Assembly: GCA_001798595.1 (NCBI GenBank) | Contig: MGSS01000057.1 | Coordinates: 62,001 to 126,000 of the forward strand | DNA from: Deltaproteobacteria bacterium RIFCSPLOWO2_12_FULL_60_19 | Lineage (GTDB): Bacteria; Desulfobacterota; Binatia; UBA9968 | Reading direction: 5' to 3' | Length of the DNA: 64,000 nucleotides | Notes under the pieces: model-generated | Database searches by the model: none | Seen by the model: only the letters and a program-made list of their open reading frames with translations | What the model was told of the DNA's origin: nothing | Translations under genes and position numbers: made by a program | Shown here: positions 42,005-50,079 of the stretch, in pieces | Layout: each line of letters starts with the position of its first letter | Position numbering within the stretch: position 1 is the first letter of the stretch

Positions 42005-42252
42005 CTACGCTCACGGTCTTCGAGAAGCGTGCGCACCGCGGATACCGAGCGCCGAGGCTTGACTCCCTTCACTTTTTTAAGATCTTTCAAAGGCCGGGAG
42101 GGCTCCGATATCTGGGCATCCGGCGCCGACGCAGGAAGGATTCGAGCGACCCGGTGGCGATGAGACGTCACCACGATTTCCTGCCCTTCCTTCACTAAGC
42201 CAAGATAATAGCTTAGTTTCTCTTTCAAGGCGGCTACATTCACCAAAGTCAT
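42001..42252 (-). CDS. Phd/YefM-type antitoxin
   Basis: 83 residues: TLVNVAALKEKLSYYLGLVK then EGQEIVVTSHRHRVARILPA. This is the N-terminal Phd/YefM fold with the typical VTxHxxxVARI strand, followed by a disordered toxin-binding tail. Partner of the VapC-type toxin that follows. The start is ATG 42252; a second reading frame upstream has no support. Confidence 0.83.
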   Translation of the reverse strand: MTLVNVAALKEKLSYYLGLVKEGQEIVVTSHRHRVARILPASAPDAQISEPSRPLKDLKKVKGVKPRRSVSAVRTLLEDRERR

Positions 42253-42291
42253 GACCAGAATATAGCCATCTTCTAGTCATATTGTCAACAA

Positions 42292-42510
42292 GTGCATCGA
42301 CAACGGTTCCGCTTACCCCAGAGCGTCTGCGGGTTCATGGAGCGAGAGCACACACGCCGTTTGCGGTTAAACCCGTATCGTGAAATCGCGCGTGCGTGTT
42401 GGCAGGAAATCCCCGAACATTTTCCGCATGTTGCGGTGGATGGGTTTGTGGTCATGCCGAACCATATTCACGGCCTCCTTAATGTAGGGGCGCCATTCAT
42501 TGCGCCCTAG
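42292..42510 (+). pseudogene. Truncated REP-associated tyrosine transposase (RAYT)
   Basis: 72 codons from GTG. Residues YREIARACWQEIPEHFPHVA and VDGFVVMPNHIHGLLNV contain the Y1_Tnp histidine-hydrophobe-histidine motif HIH of transposases that process REP palindromes. The N-terminal part before LNPYREI and everything after the HIH motif, including the catalytic Tyr, are missing. The last residues GAPFIAP are encoded by a REP-like palindrome, into which the reading frame runs. A decayed element, not an active enzyme. Confidence 0.75.
42484..42510. repeat. REP-like palindrome at RAYT remnant
   Basis: Arms GTAGGGGCGC and GCGCCCTAG around ATTCATT. It supplies the stop codons of both convergent reading frames: TAG for the transposase remnant and TGA for the methyltransferase, whose last residues (PRAQ) are encoded by it. 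Confidence 0.8.
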
Positions 42511-44206
42511 GATGCTCCTTGAACCCGCCCACGAGCGCTCTTCTGCCGCTTTCCCGGAAGCATTGTACGTTTTCAAACCCGGCTTCTCTCAACCACTTCA
42601 TCTGCTCCTTCAGTGACGGAGTCATCCTATCGAAATTCAGGAAACAACCGCCGGGTTTCACCAGCGCAAAAGTCTCGCTGTAGATCGCCCGAATGATGTC
42701 GGGTGAGCGGACATTATGGATCGCTATCGAAGATACGACGGCCTCAAAAGGCCCTTTGATCTTCCGACTCCAGCCCCGCTTACTAAAATCACAAAAGACA
42801 TACTCAAAGCGTCCTTTGAGGCGTTCCATACGCTTCCGGCCCAGCCTAGCCATCTCCTCCGATCCATCCTGGCATACGGCAGTGGCGTTGGAAAAATGGC
42901 TCAGGAGATACTGCGCTAACGCCCCATATCCCGCCCCTAGATCTAAGATGTTCATTGGGGCCTCCTGGTCATAGGGCAGGACTTTCGCTATCAAACGGAA
43001 GGTTTCCTCTCGATCGACTTCCCTTTGATCTTGCCGTTCCGCCCACTGGGAAACGTACTTTCGCGAATCCCAATCGTGGTGGTCCCAGGGGTCCCATATT
43101 CTCGGCATCGGCATTCTCCTCTTCAATTTTGGTATTTTCTTTCGACACGGACTCCGGTCCAGCGCCCAGGAGGCGAAGGTAAAGATATACTGCGTGCCCA
43201 TGTTCACCATCACCACCCGAAACAGGTGAAAGGCGACCACCAGCGGGACGCTGATCTGCAGCGCCTGCGCGGCGATGGTCATCTCCGCCAGTCCGCCGGG
43301 CGCGGTGGCCATGATCATCGTGGCGATCGGCAGGTCGAAAGCCCAGGCCAGGATCGCCGCGGCCGCGACCGAGGCGAGCAGGATAAAAAAAGAGTTCAAC
43401 AGCGCGAACGGGATGAAGAGCCTGTGGCGCGCAAAGAAGGCGCGCTCGTAGCGCGCTCCCAGCACCAGCCCGAACATGAGCTGGGCGAGGTCCGTCAGGC
43501 CGTGGGGCACGGCGGAAAGTTGAATGCCGCTCATGGTGAGCGCGGCGCCGAAGAAAATCGGCATGAGCAAATAGCCGTTGTGAAAGCGATAGCGCTCCGA
43601 GACCTCGCCCAACACGCAGCCGAAGGCGAGCCACGGCACGAGGATCAAAATATCCAGCGGGATTGCGGGGCGGTACGCCGAGGCTACGAGCGGGATGCCG
43701 CCGTAAGTCAAAGCGAACGGGATCAGGATGACGACGACCGAGACGCGCAAGCTGTGGGCGACCGCCACCGGCGCAACCTGCGCGCCGTAGCGCTCCGCCA
43801 GCACGGCCATCGACATCGCCCCGCCGGGGATCGAGGCGAAGAACGTAGACTTGCCATCCACGCCGGAGGCCCGGCTCAAAGTGAGCGCGCCGAGGCCGCC
43901 GACCACGAAAACCGCGACTGTGGCCGCGACGATGGCTGGGAGATTGCCGCCCAACTCCGCCACCACCATCGGCGTGAAATAGAGCGACACCGCCGAGCCG
44001 AGGATCACCTGGCCCATTTGCCGGGCAAACGGAGGCGAGTGCATCCGCACGCCCAGCAGGTTGAGCGCGGCGACGGCGACCATCGGACCGATCATCCAGG
44101 GAATCGGCGTGCGGAGGACGGCGAACAGGTAGCCCGCGGGGATACCGACGGCAAGGGCCTTGACGATGCCGGGCAGCCGCACCCGCAGGTTGGCGAACTC
44201 GTTCAT
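42497..44206 (-). CDS. AbrB-type membrane protein continuous with a class I methyltransferase
   Basis: 569 residues. Residues about 1-350 form the duplicated AbrB/ammonia-monooxygenase-regulator-like membrane domain with about ten helices (IPAGYLFAVLRTPIPWMIGP, FFASIPGGAMSMAVLAERYG, MIMATAPGGLAEMTIAAQAL). After SPCRKKIPKLKRRMPM a SAM-dependent methyltransferase of about 203 residues begins at MPRIWDPWDHHDWDSRKYVS, with motif I ILDLGAGYG and post-motif CFLNFD. No stop separates them. But a Shine-Dalgarno (AGGAGA) precedes internal ATGs at 43114 and 43108, so the methyltransferase is probably also or only translated on its own. ATG 44206 is used as the start; ATG/GTG upstream (44335, 44218) would overlap the SDR gene. 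Confidence 0.78.
   Translation of the reverse strand: MNEFANLRVRLPGIVKALAVGIPAGYLFAVLRTPIPWMIGPMVAVAALNLLGVRMHSPPFARQMGQVILGSAVSLYFTPMVVAELGGNLPAIVAATVAVFVVGGLGALTLSRASGVDGKSTFFASIPGGAMSMAVLAERYGAQVAPVAVAHSLRVSVVVILIPFALTYGGIPLVASAYRPAIPLDILILVPWLAFGCVLGEVSERYRFHNGYLLMPIFFGAALTMSGIQLSAVPHGLTDLAQLMFGLVLGARYERAFFARHRLFIPFALLNSFFILLASVAAAAILAWAFDLPIATMIMATAPGGLAEMTIAAQALQISVPLVVAFHLFRVVMVNMGTQYIFTFASWALDRSPCRKKIPKLKRRMPMPRIWDPWDHHDWDSRKYVSQWAERQDQREVDREETFRLIAKVLPYDQEAPMNILDLGAGYGALAQYLLSHFSNATAVCQDGSEEMARLGRKRMERLKGRFEYVFCDFSKRGWSRKIKGPFEAVVSSIAIHNVRSPDIIRAIYSETFALVKPGGCFLNFDRMTPSLKEQMKWLREAGFENVQCFRESGRRALVGGFKEHPRAQ
43106..43124 (-). promoter_or_regulatory. Internal ribosome-binding site for the methyltransferase part
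   Basis: On the minus strand GAAGAGGAGA is followed by ATGCCGATGCCG. The spacing fits initiation at 43108 (nine bases) better than at 43114. It decides that a separate 203-residue methyltransferase can be made from within the long frame. Confidence 0.65.
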
Positions 44207-44289
44207 CAAGGCCGTCACTTTATTACCGTTGCGCGCGATTCGCCACCCAATGACGGGAATTTTTCTTAGTCCTTTCTCCTCGCACCGGG

Positions 44290-44994
44290 CTAGAACTTCT
44301 CCGACCACGGCCGCAATTCGACGTAGGAAGCCCATGCGCTACGGTGCTGGCGGTGCAGGTGGAGATAGGTTTGAGCGATGGCGTCCGGGTCCAGCCAACC
44401 GTCGGGACCGCGCGACTGGAGTTGCTCCGAACCCCGCGTGGGTTCGTAGATGCCGCCGTCAATCACGACCTGAGCAACATGGATATTGCGGGGTTGCAGC
44501 TCGCGCGCCATGCTTTGGACGAGGCCGCTCAAACCCAACTTGCCCATGGCGAAAGACGCCGAGTGCGGAAAACCTTTGATGCTTGCCGATGCGCCGGTGA
44601 ATAGAATCGTTCCATTCCCCGCCGAAATCATCCGTTTCGCGGCCGCCTGTCCGACGAGAAATCCCCCGTAACAGGTGACCAGCACGGCTTTCCGGACCGC
44701 TTCAGGATCCACGTCGGTGATCGGACCGCGCACTCGACTGCTCGCGTTGTAGACGACGAGATTGGGTTCGCCCAGGTCTCCGGTCACCGAGCTGAATAGG
44801 TTCTCCACTTCCTTTGGAATCGTCGCATCGCAGGGATAGACGCGTCCGTCGATCTCCTTTGCCAGCCTGTCCAGTTTTTTGGCGTCGCGGGCGGCCAAAG
44901 CCACCTTCATGCCTTCCTTATGGAACAACCTGCCAAGCGCCGCGCTGAGCCCCGGCCCGGCGCCGACGATCAACGCAATTTCCCGTTGAGCCAT
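44290..44994 (-). CDS. Short-chain dehydrogenase family protein, Phe in place of catalytic Tyr
   Basis: 234 residues. Rossmann motif GAGPGLSAALGR (11-22), NAS (83-85, usual NAG), FTGASAS and then SFAMGKLGLSGL with Phe148 and Lys152 where classical SDRs have YxxxK. A subfamily with FAxxK and the following ARELQPRNIHVAQVVIDGGI is known. NADP specificity is suggested by Arg in LAARDAKK. Located downstream of the hydrolase gene (51-base gap) in the minus-strand catabolic operon. Substrate unknown. Confidence 0.85.
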   Translation of the reverse strand: MAQREIALIVGAGPGLSAALGRLFHKEGMKVALAARDAKKLDRLAKEIDGRVYPCDATIPKEVENLFSSVTGDLGEPNLVVYNASSRVRGPITDVDPEAVRKAVLVTCYGGFLVGQAAAKRMISAGNGTILFTGASASIKGFPHSASFAMGKLGLSGLVQSMARELQPRNIHVAQVVIDGGIYEPTRGSEQLQSRGPDGWLDPDAIAQTYLHLHRQHRSAWASYVELRPWSEKF

Positions 44995-45045
44995 TCCCGG
45001 CCTCCCAAGTCCTATACGCAGTTCACGCCGATCTTCGCGCGCAAT

Positions 45046-45990
45046 CTAGGCATCGGGCCGCCCGGATTGGGGTTTCTTCGGATGGCGCCGGCCGCGCGCG
45101 GACACTTTTTGTACGAACCCTCGTACAACCTCGTTGAACGTCTCCGGCTGCTCGCGGTAGCAGAAATGGCCGGCCTGGTTGATGACGTGCAGCTCCGCCA
45201 TCGGCGTCTTCTTGGCGATCAGGTCGAATAAGTATCGCCCGCGCCTTAGGGGCGCGGTGGGGTCGTTGTAGCCCCAGACGGCCAGAGTAGGACGCGTCAG
45301 GCGTCCCTGAATGATCCAGTTGAGAGATTCGTCTTTGTCGAGAGCCATCTGGGGCAGGAACTGTTTTCTCCTCAGGCCCATCTCGTACATCTTTTTGACG
45401 GCCTCCCGGTATTTAGGCAGATTGGCGATCTGCTCGGCCTCGTCGAGCCACGACTCGGTGATGTGGCTGCCGCTGTAGGAATAATGCTCCACGATCCAGC
45501 GTTGGCTTTCGCGGGTCAGGCGCGGTTCCGGCGCGCTTGCCATAATGTATTCGGTCTCGGAAGGGCCGGGAGCGAGCGTCCCGCTGTCGACGATGACGCA
45601 GGAGCGGACGAGTTCCGGATGTTCGAGCGTGAGGCGCGCCACCACGTAGCCGCCCCGCGAGTGGCCGATCACGTGCGCGTCCTTCAATCCCAGCGCGAGA
45701 AGAAACCCGTACACGTGTCTGACGATGGCGGCCATCGTGTAATCCTCGTCCCGCTTCGGATTTTCGGTGCGGCCTTGCCCGAGCTTGTCGACGGCGATTA
45801 CCCGGAACCATTGCGAGAGGCGGTCGAAATTCAGCTCCCAGTCGAGCGCGCTCTCGCAGGCGTCGTTGGTCCCGACGTGGCTGCCGTGGATCAACAGGAG
45901 GGTTTCGCCCTTGCCTTTGTCGAAATACCGCGTCCTGATCCCGTCCACGTTAACGAAGCGCTCTTCCGTCTTCATCGTCGAACCCGGCAT
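45046..45990 (-). CDS. Alpha/beta hydrolase, meta-cleavage-product hydrolase type
   Basis: 314 residues from ATG 45990, preceded by AGGGAGGG. ETLLLIHGSHVGTNDACESA gives the oxyanion hole, HVIGHSRGGYVVARL the nucleophile Ser (about residue 109), Asp in VWGYNDPTA and His in INQAGHFCYREQPE. The family hydrolyses C-C bonds of 2-hydroxy-6-oxo-hexadienoates or related esters. Fits a catabolic cluster with UbiD and the FMN oxidase upstream. Ends with a basic tail. Confidence 0.88.
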   Translation of the reverse strand: MPGSTMKTEERFVNVDGIRTRYFDKGKGETLLLIHGSHVGTNDACESALDWELNFDRLSQWFRVIAVDKLGQGRTENPKRDEDYTMAAIVRHVYGFLLALGLKDAHVIGHSRGGYVVARLTLEHPELVRSCVIVDSGTLAPGPSETEYIMASAPEPRLTRESQRWIVEHYSYSGSHITESWLDEAEQIANLPKYREAVKKMYEMGLRRKQFLPQMALDKDESLNWIIQGRLTRPTLAVWGYNDPTAPLRRGRYLFDLIAKKTPMAELHVINQAGHFCYREQPETFNEVVRGFVQKVSARGRRHPKKPQSGRPDA

Positions 45991-46038
45991 GTTTCCCTCC
46001 CTATCGCTTATCTGCAAACGCTCCGGCGAACCCGTCTC

Positions 46039-47106
46039 TCACAACCGCGGCGCTTTGACGACGGTGGTGGAATCGATGCTCGCGATCGTCGGCCTGCCGC
46101 ACTTGGCCATCGTGATCTCGATCTCTTCGCGGAGAATGTCCAGCACGCGAATGACGCCTTGCTCGCCGTCCACGGCGAGACCCCAAAAAAGCGGACGGCC
46201 GATGAAGACGGCTTTGGCGCCCAACGCGATGGCTTTCACGACGTCGGCGCCGCGCCGGACGCCGCCGTCGAGCAGAATCTCCAGACGCCCCTTCGCCGCG
46301 GCGACGGCCTCGGAGAGGACTTCGATCGTCGCCAGGGTGTTGTCGAGATGGCGGCCGCCGTGGTTGGAGACGATCACCGCGTCGGCGCCGGCCTCGGCGC
46401 ACAACTCGACATCCTCGCCCGTCATGATTCCCTTGGCGATTATGGGAAGATCGGTCGCGGATTTTATCCACTCCAGATCCTTCCACGTCGCCGCAGGGTC
46501 CGATCCCTCGCCGGCCCGGCCGGCGGGCCTCGGTGTCTCCGCGCCCGCCTTCGGAAAATTGACGCCGCGGACGTTTTTATAATTGTTGCGGATGTTGCGC
46601 TCGCGCTTGGGCGGCCACTGCGAATCCAGCGTGACGCAAACCGCCTTGTATCCCGCTGCCTTGGCGCGTCTGAGCCAGTCTTTGATCATCTCCCGGTCGC
46701 GGAACGGATACAACTGTACCCAGAGATGGCCGTTGGCGGCCTTGGCCAACTCTTCAAAGCCAATGCTTGAATTCGCGCTGACGGTGAAAATCGTCCGGCG
46801 CGCGGCCGCGGCGCGGTAGGTGGCGAACTCGCCGTCGGGATGAGCCTTTTTATGTCCGCCGCACGGCGCGATCAAGACCGGCAGGCTCACCTTGGTTCCC
46901 AGCACCGTGGTGGAGAGGTCGAGCGCGCTCACGTCGCGGAGCACGCGGGGGCGCAACGTCCACGACTCAAAGGCGCGGCGGTTGCGATCGACGCTGAGCT
47001 CGTCGGTCGCTCCGCCGGCGATGTAGTCGTACTCCTCTTTCGGCAGCCGCTCTTTTGCGGCGGCTTCGAATTCAAAAAGATTGATCGGTCTCTGGTTCAT
47101 GCTCAT
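46039..47106 (-). CDS. Alpha-hydroxy-acid oxidase/dehydrogenase (FMN)
   Basis: 355 residues. The FMN-dependent alpha-hydroxyacid dehydrogenase signature is SNHGGRHLDN, with the catalytic His, followed by ILLDGGVRRGADVVKAIALG (phosphate-binding loop) and KAVFIGRPLFWGLAVDGEQG. The N-terminal FEFEAAAKERLPKEEYDYIA and SANSSIGFEEL segments are also typical. Oxidises lactate, glycolate, mandelate or similar. ATG 47106 (MSMNQ) has GGAG nine bases upstream. It follows ubiD by 13 bases and precedes the hydrolase by about 50. Confidence 0.9.
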   Translation of the reverse strand: MSMNQRPINLFEFEAAAKERLPKEEYDYIAGGATDELSVDRNRRAFESWTLRPRVLRDVSALDLSTTVLGTKVSLPVLIAPCGGHKKAHPDGEFATYRAAAARRTIFTVSANSSIGFEELAKAANGHLWVQLYPFRDREMIKDWLRRAKAAGYKAVCVTLDSQWPPKRERNIRNNYKNVRGVNFPKAGAETPRPAGRAGEGSDPAATWKDLEWIKSATDLPIIAKGIMTGEDVELCAEAGADAVIVSNHGGRHLDNTLATIEVLSEAVAAAKGRLEILLDGGVRRGADVVKAIALGAKAVFIGRPLFWGLAVDGEQGVIRVLDILREEIEITMAKCGRPTIASIDSTTVVKAPRL

Positions 47107-47119
47107 GAAAATCTCCGTG

Positions 47120-48535
47120 TTACGACTTCACCAATTTCGGATCGAAACGCTTGAGTAGTCTTTCCGGCTCTACGCGGCTGACTAATTCTTCCGGAGGTTT
47201 TGTCCGCGGCGGGAAGCGGAGCGGCGGCGCGGGCATCGTGGCGTCGAGGATCATGGCGCTGCCCATGACGGGCTTGCGCGACTCGTCCACGCCGTACTCC
47301 CAATTCGACGGGTTCAGCCCGCCGGGGCCGCTAAAGTTGGGAATCACGGTCAGATCTTTTTCGGCGCGGAACCGGGTGCCGACGGCCCACATGACCTGGG
47401 ACTCGTTAAAAACATCGACATCTTCATCCACCACGACGACGAACCTCAAATTCTCCGGCTCGGTCTTGAGCGCCGCCATGGCGGCCTCTTTGGAGTCCGC
47501 TTCGCTCGACTTCTTGATCGAGACGTAGCAGTGGGTGCGCGCGTGCGCGGGCACGTTGACGTTGACGACTCCCGGGACGCTTTCTTTAACCCGGCGGTAG
47601 ATGCTGCCCATGCGCGGCAGGCTGCCCAAAACCAGATGCTCCTGGCTCGCGGGGAAAACGTTATAGTAGATTGCGTCCTTGCGCATCGTGATCGCCTTCA
47701 CTTTGATAAACGGCTGCTCGCCTTCGGCGACGTAGTAGCCGGGCCATTCGCCGAACGGGCCTTCGAAGTGGGTCTCGCGCGGCGGCATCTCCCCTTCGAT
47801 GACAATCTCGGCTCTCGCGGGAACCATGAGGTCCACTGTTTCGGCTTTCACCAGTTCCAGCGGCTCCCCGAGCAGCGCGCCCGCTTCCTCGAACTCGCCG
47901 CCCAATCCGGGAAGTCTGGAAACCGCGCCTAACATGAAGGTCGGGTAGTGGCCGATCGCGATGGCGACCTCCATCGGCCGGTTTTTTTTCGCGTAGCGTT
48001 TGTAGATCGCGCCGCCGTGGTGAGAGCCCTGGAAATAGACGCCGAGCTGACGTTCGGCTTGGACTTCGTGGCGGTACATCCCGGAATTGTGCAGACCGGT
48101 GTCGGGGTCTTTGCAGATGAGGACGCCGCCGGTGATATACGCGCCGGAATCCAACTCGTTGTGCGTAGGGATCGGGAGGAGCGAGAGTTTCGCCCGCTCG
48201 CCGGTGAGAATCATTTCTCTTACGGGGCCGTCTCGGACAACCTGAGGCGGAATCGGTTTCGCTTGACGTTCGCCGTAGGCCGTCGCCATCTCAGCCACGG
48301 TTGTACCCAATGCGAGAGCAAGCCGTTCGTAGGATGCCGTCAGGTTGATGACCAGTGGCAGGTCGGAGCCTTTCATGCGCGTGAAGTAGAGCGCGGGAAA
48401 TCTTTGCTGCTGCGCCAATTTCCCCGCGAGCGCGGTGACGCCGAACCTGGGATCGACTTCCTCGGTGACGAGCTGGATCTCGTCCGGCATCGTTGTCGCG
48501 ATCTCATGGATGAATGCGCGCAGATCTTTCGCCAT
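47120..48535 (-). CDS. UbiD-family decarboxylase
   Basis: 471 residues, prenylated-FMN-dependent reversible (de)carboxylase. Typical segments: LRAFIHEIATTMPDEIQLVT, SGMYRHEVQAERQLGVYFQG, YPTFMLGAVSRLPGLGGEFE, and FEGPFGEWPGYY which holds the catalytic Glu of the E-R-E network. No ubiX (flavin prenyltransferase) gene lies in the window. First gene of the minus-strand operon and divergent from hisS. Substrate likely aromatic or alpha,beta-unsaturated acid; exact identity not determinable. Confidence 0.9.
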   Translation of the reverse strand: MAKDLRAFIHEIATTMPDEIQLVTEEVDPRFGVTALAGKLAQQQRFPALYFTRMKGSDLPLVINLTASYERLALALGTTVAEMATAYGERQAKPIPPQVVRDGPVREMILTGERAKLSLLPIPTHNELDSGAYITGGVLICKDPDTGLHNSGMYRHEVQAERQLGVYFQGSHHGGAIYKRYAKKNRPMEVAIAIGHYPTFMLGAVSRLPGLGGEFEEAGALLGEPLELVKAETVDLMVPARAEIVIEGEMPPRETHFEGPFGEWPGYYVAEGEQPFIKVKAITMRKDAIYYNVFPASQEHLVLGSLPRMGSIYRRVKESVPGVVNVNVPAHARTHCYVSIKKSSEADSKEAAMAALKTEPENLRFVVVVDEDVDVFNESQVMWAVGTRFRAEKDLTVIPNFSGPGGLNPSNWEYGVDESRKPVMGSAMILDATMPAPPLRFPPRTKPPEELVSRVEPERLLKRFDPKLVKS

Positions 48536-48686
48536 GAGCGGGATTAAATCACCGGCGGTCTCGCCGTGTCAATGAGTCGTTGGCTCGTGTGGGATTTTCA
48601 GCTATTCTGAGCCGATTGTGGTCGATTTACTTGCTTGATTTCTGCAAGTTGTATATCGTCTACGGATCATCGACGCGGGCGTAGCT

Positions 48687-49958
48687 ATGAAAATCAGTTC
48701 GATCAAGGGATTTGCCGATATTCTGCCGGGAGAAGTGGAGACCTGGCAGTTTGTCGAGCAGAAAGCCCGCGAGGTCTTCGCGCTCTACAACTTCTCCGAG
48801 ATCCGCATTCCGATCGTGGAGAAGACGGAGCTTTTCAGCCGCTCGCTGGGCGAGACGACGGATATCGTCGAGAAGGAGATGTACACTTTCCCCGACCAGG
48901 ACGCCAAAGAGTCGCTTTTGACGCTCAGGCCGGAGGGGACCGCGGGAGTGGTGCGGGCCTACGTGGAGGCCGAGCTGTATAAAGTCGAGCCGGTGCGCAA
49001 GCTCTACTACCTCGGCCCGATGTTTCGCCGCGAGCGGCCGCAGAAGGGGAGGCTGCGCCAGTTCTACCAGATCGGCGGCGAGATTTTAGGGCGCGCTGAC
49101 GCCTATGCCGACGCCGAGCTGCTCCTGCTGCTGGGCGAATTCTTCTCCAACGTCGGGCTCGACGGCGCGGCCCTGGAGCTCAACTCGCTCGGCTGCGTGC
49201 GCTGCCGTCCGGCTTACCGAAAAGAGCTGCTCGCGTTTCTTGCGCAGCAAGAAAATAAATTATGCGGCAACTGCCGCCGGCGCATGGAGCGCAACCCGCT
49301 GCGCGTGCTCGACTGCAAAGAGGAGAGCTGCGTCGCGATCACGGCCGGCGCGCCGTCGATTCAGGGCTTTCTCTGCCAGGATTGCCGGGAGCATTTTGAG
49401 ACGGTGCAGAAGCTCCTGCGCGAAACCGGCGTGGACTACAAACTCAACCCGCGCATGGTGCGCGGCCTCGATTACTATTGCCGGACGACTTTCGAGTGGA
49501 CCAGCGACCGGCTGGGATCGCAGAACGCGGTGGCGGCGGGCGGGCGGTACGACGGCCTGGTGGAGGACCTCGGCGGGCCGCCAACGCCCGGTGTCGGCTT
49601 TGCGATGGGCATGGAGCGGCTCGTGCTGTTGTTGGGAACGAGAGAGTTCGACGCCGACGGCGCGCGGCCGAGCGTCTATTTCGTCTCGGTCGGCGACGGG
49701 GCGCGCGCCTGGGCCTTTCCGGCCGCGCATAAGCTCAGGCGGCGCGGAATCTCCGTGGAGATGGACGGCGAGCAGAAGAGCCTGAAAAGCCAGATGAGGC
49801 GCGCGGACAAAGTTCGAGCGCGATATGTTCTGATCGTCGGCGACGACGAGCTCGCGAAGGGAACAGCCGTCCTCCGCAACATGGACAACAAGGAGCAGGT
49901 CGAGGTCAGACTCGACGGAATCGACGAGGCGCTCGCGGAACGCATTAATGCAAAATGA
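48687..49958 (+). CDS. hisS: Histidyl-tRNA synthetase
   Basis: 423 residues, class II. Motif 1 surrounds FSEIRIPIVEKTELFSRSLG, motif 2 includes KLYYLGPMFRRERPQKGRLR, HisA region ends LDYYCRTTFEW and motif 3 GVGFAMGMERLVLLL. Between them are QENKLCGNCRRRMERNPLRV and CKEESC, a Cys set that could bind zinc. The C-terminal anticodon domain follows. A clear ATG at 48687 fits; the second Met is not needed. Its last residues and stop are within an AT-rich inverted repeat. Confidence 0.96.
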   Translation: MKISSIKGFADILPGEVETWQFVEQKAREVFALYNFSEIRIPIVEKTELFSRSLGETTDIVEKEMYTFPDQDAKESLLTLRPEGTAGVVRAYVEAELYKVEPVRKLYYLGPMFRRERPQKGRLRQFYQIGGEILGRADAYADAELLLLLGEFFSNVGLDGAALELNSLGCVRCRPAYRKELLAFLAQQENKLCGNCRRRMERNPLRVLDCKEESCVAITAGAPSIQGFLCQDCREHFETVQKLLRETGVDYKLNPRMVRGLDYYCRTTFEWTSDRLGSQNAVAAGGRYDGLVEDLGGPPTPGVGFAMGMERLVLLLGTREFDADGARPSVYFVSVGDGARAWAFPAAHKLRRRGISVEMDGEQKSLKSQMRRADKVRARYVLIVGDDELAKGTAVLRNMDNKEQVEVRLDGIDEALAERINAK

Positions 49959-50062
49959 AAAATGTAAAGTGTAAAAGTCAAAATGGATTGGAAGCCGGAG
50001 TTTCGCGGATGAGTTGCCGCCCGAAACATTTTGCATTTTTCAATTTTCACTTTGCATTTTGA
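49947..50062. repeat. AT-rich inverted repeat between hisS and aspS
   Basis: The left arm (AATGCAAAATGAAAAATGTA and on) and right arm (ATTTTGCATTTTTCAATTTT and on) are complementary in part, with an insert of about 45 bases. A second copy flanks the other side of aspS at 51881-51992. May act as an RNA hairpin or be a non-autonomous element. Confidence 0.65.
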
Positions 50063-50079
50063 ATTGAGGCTTCTTGGTT

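Noticed and set aside
43025-44269. Long plus-strand frame opposite the AbrB-type gene
   Set aside because: Composition is Arg/His/Asp-rich as expected for antisense of a hydrophobic GC-rich gene; the minus strand has clear family similarity.
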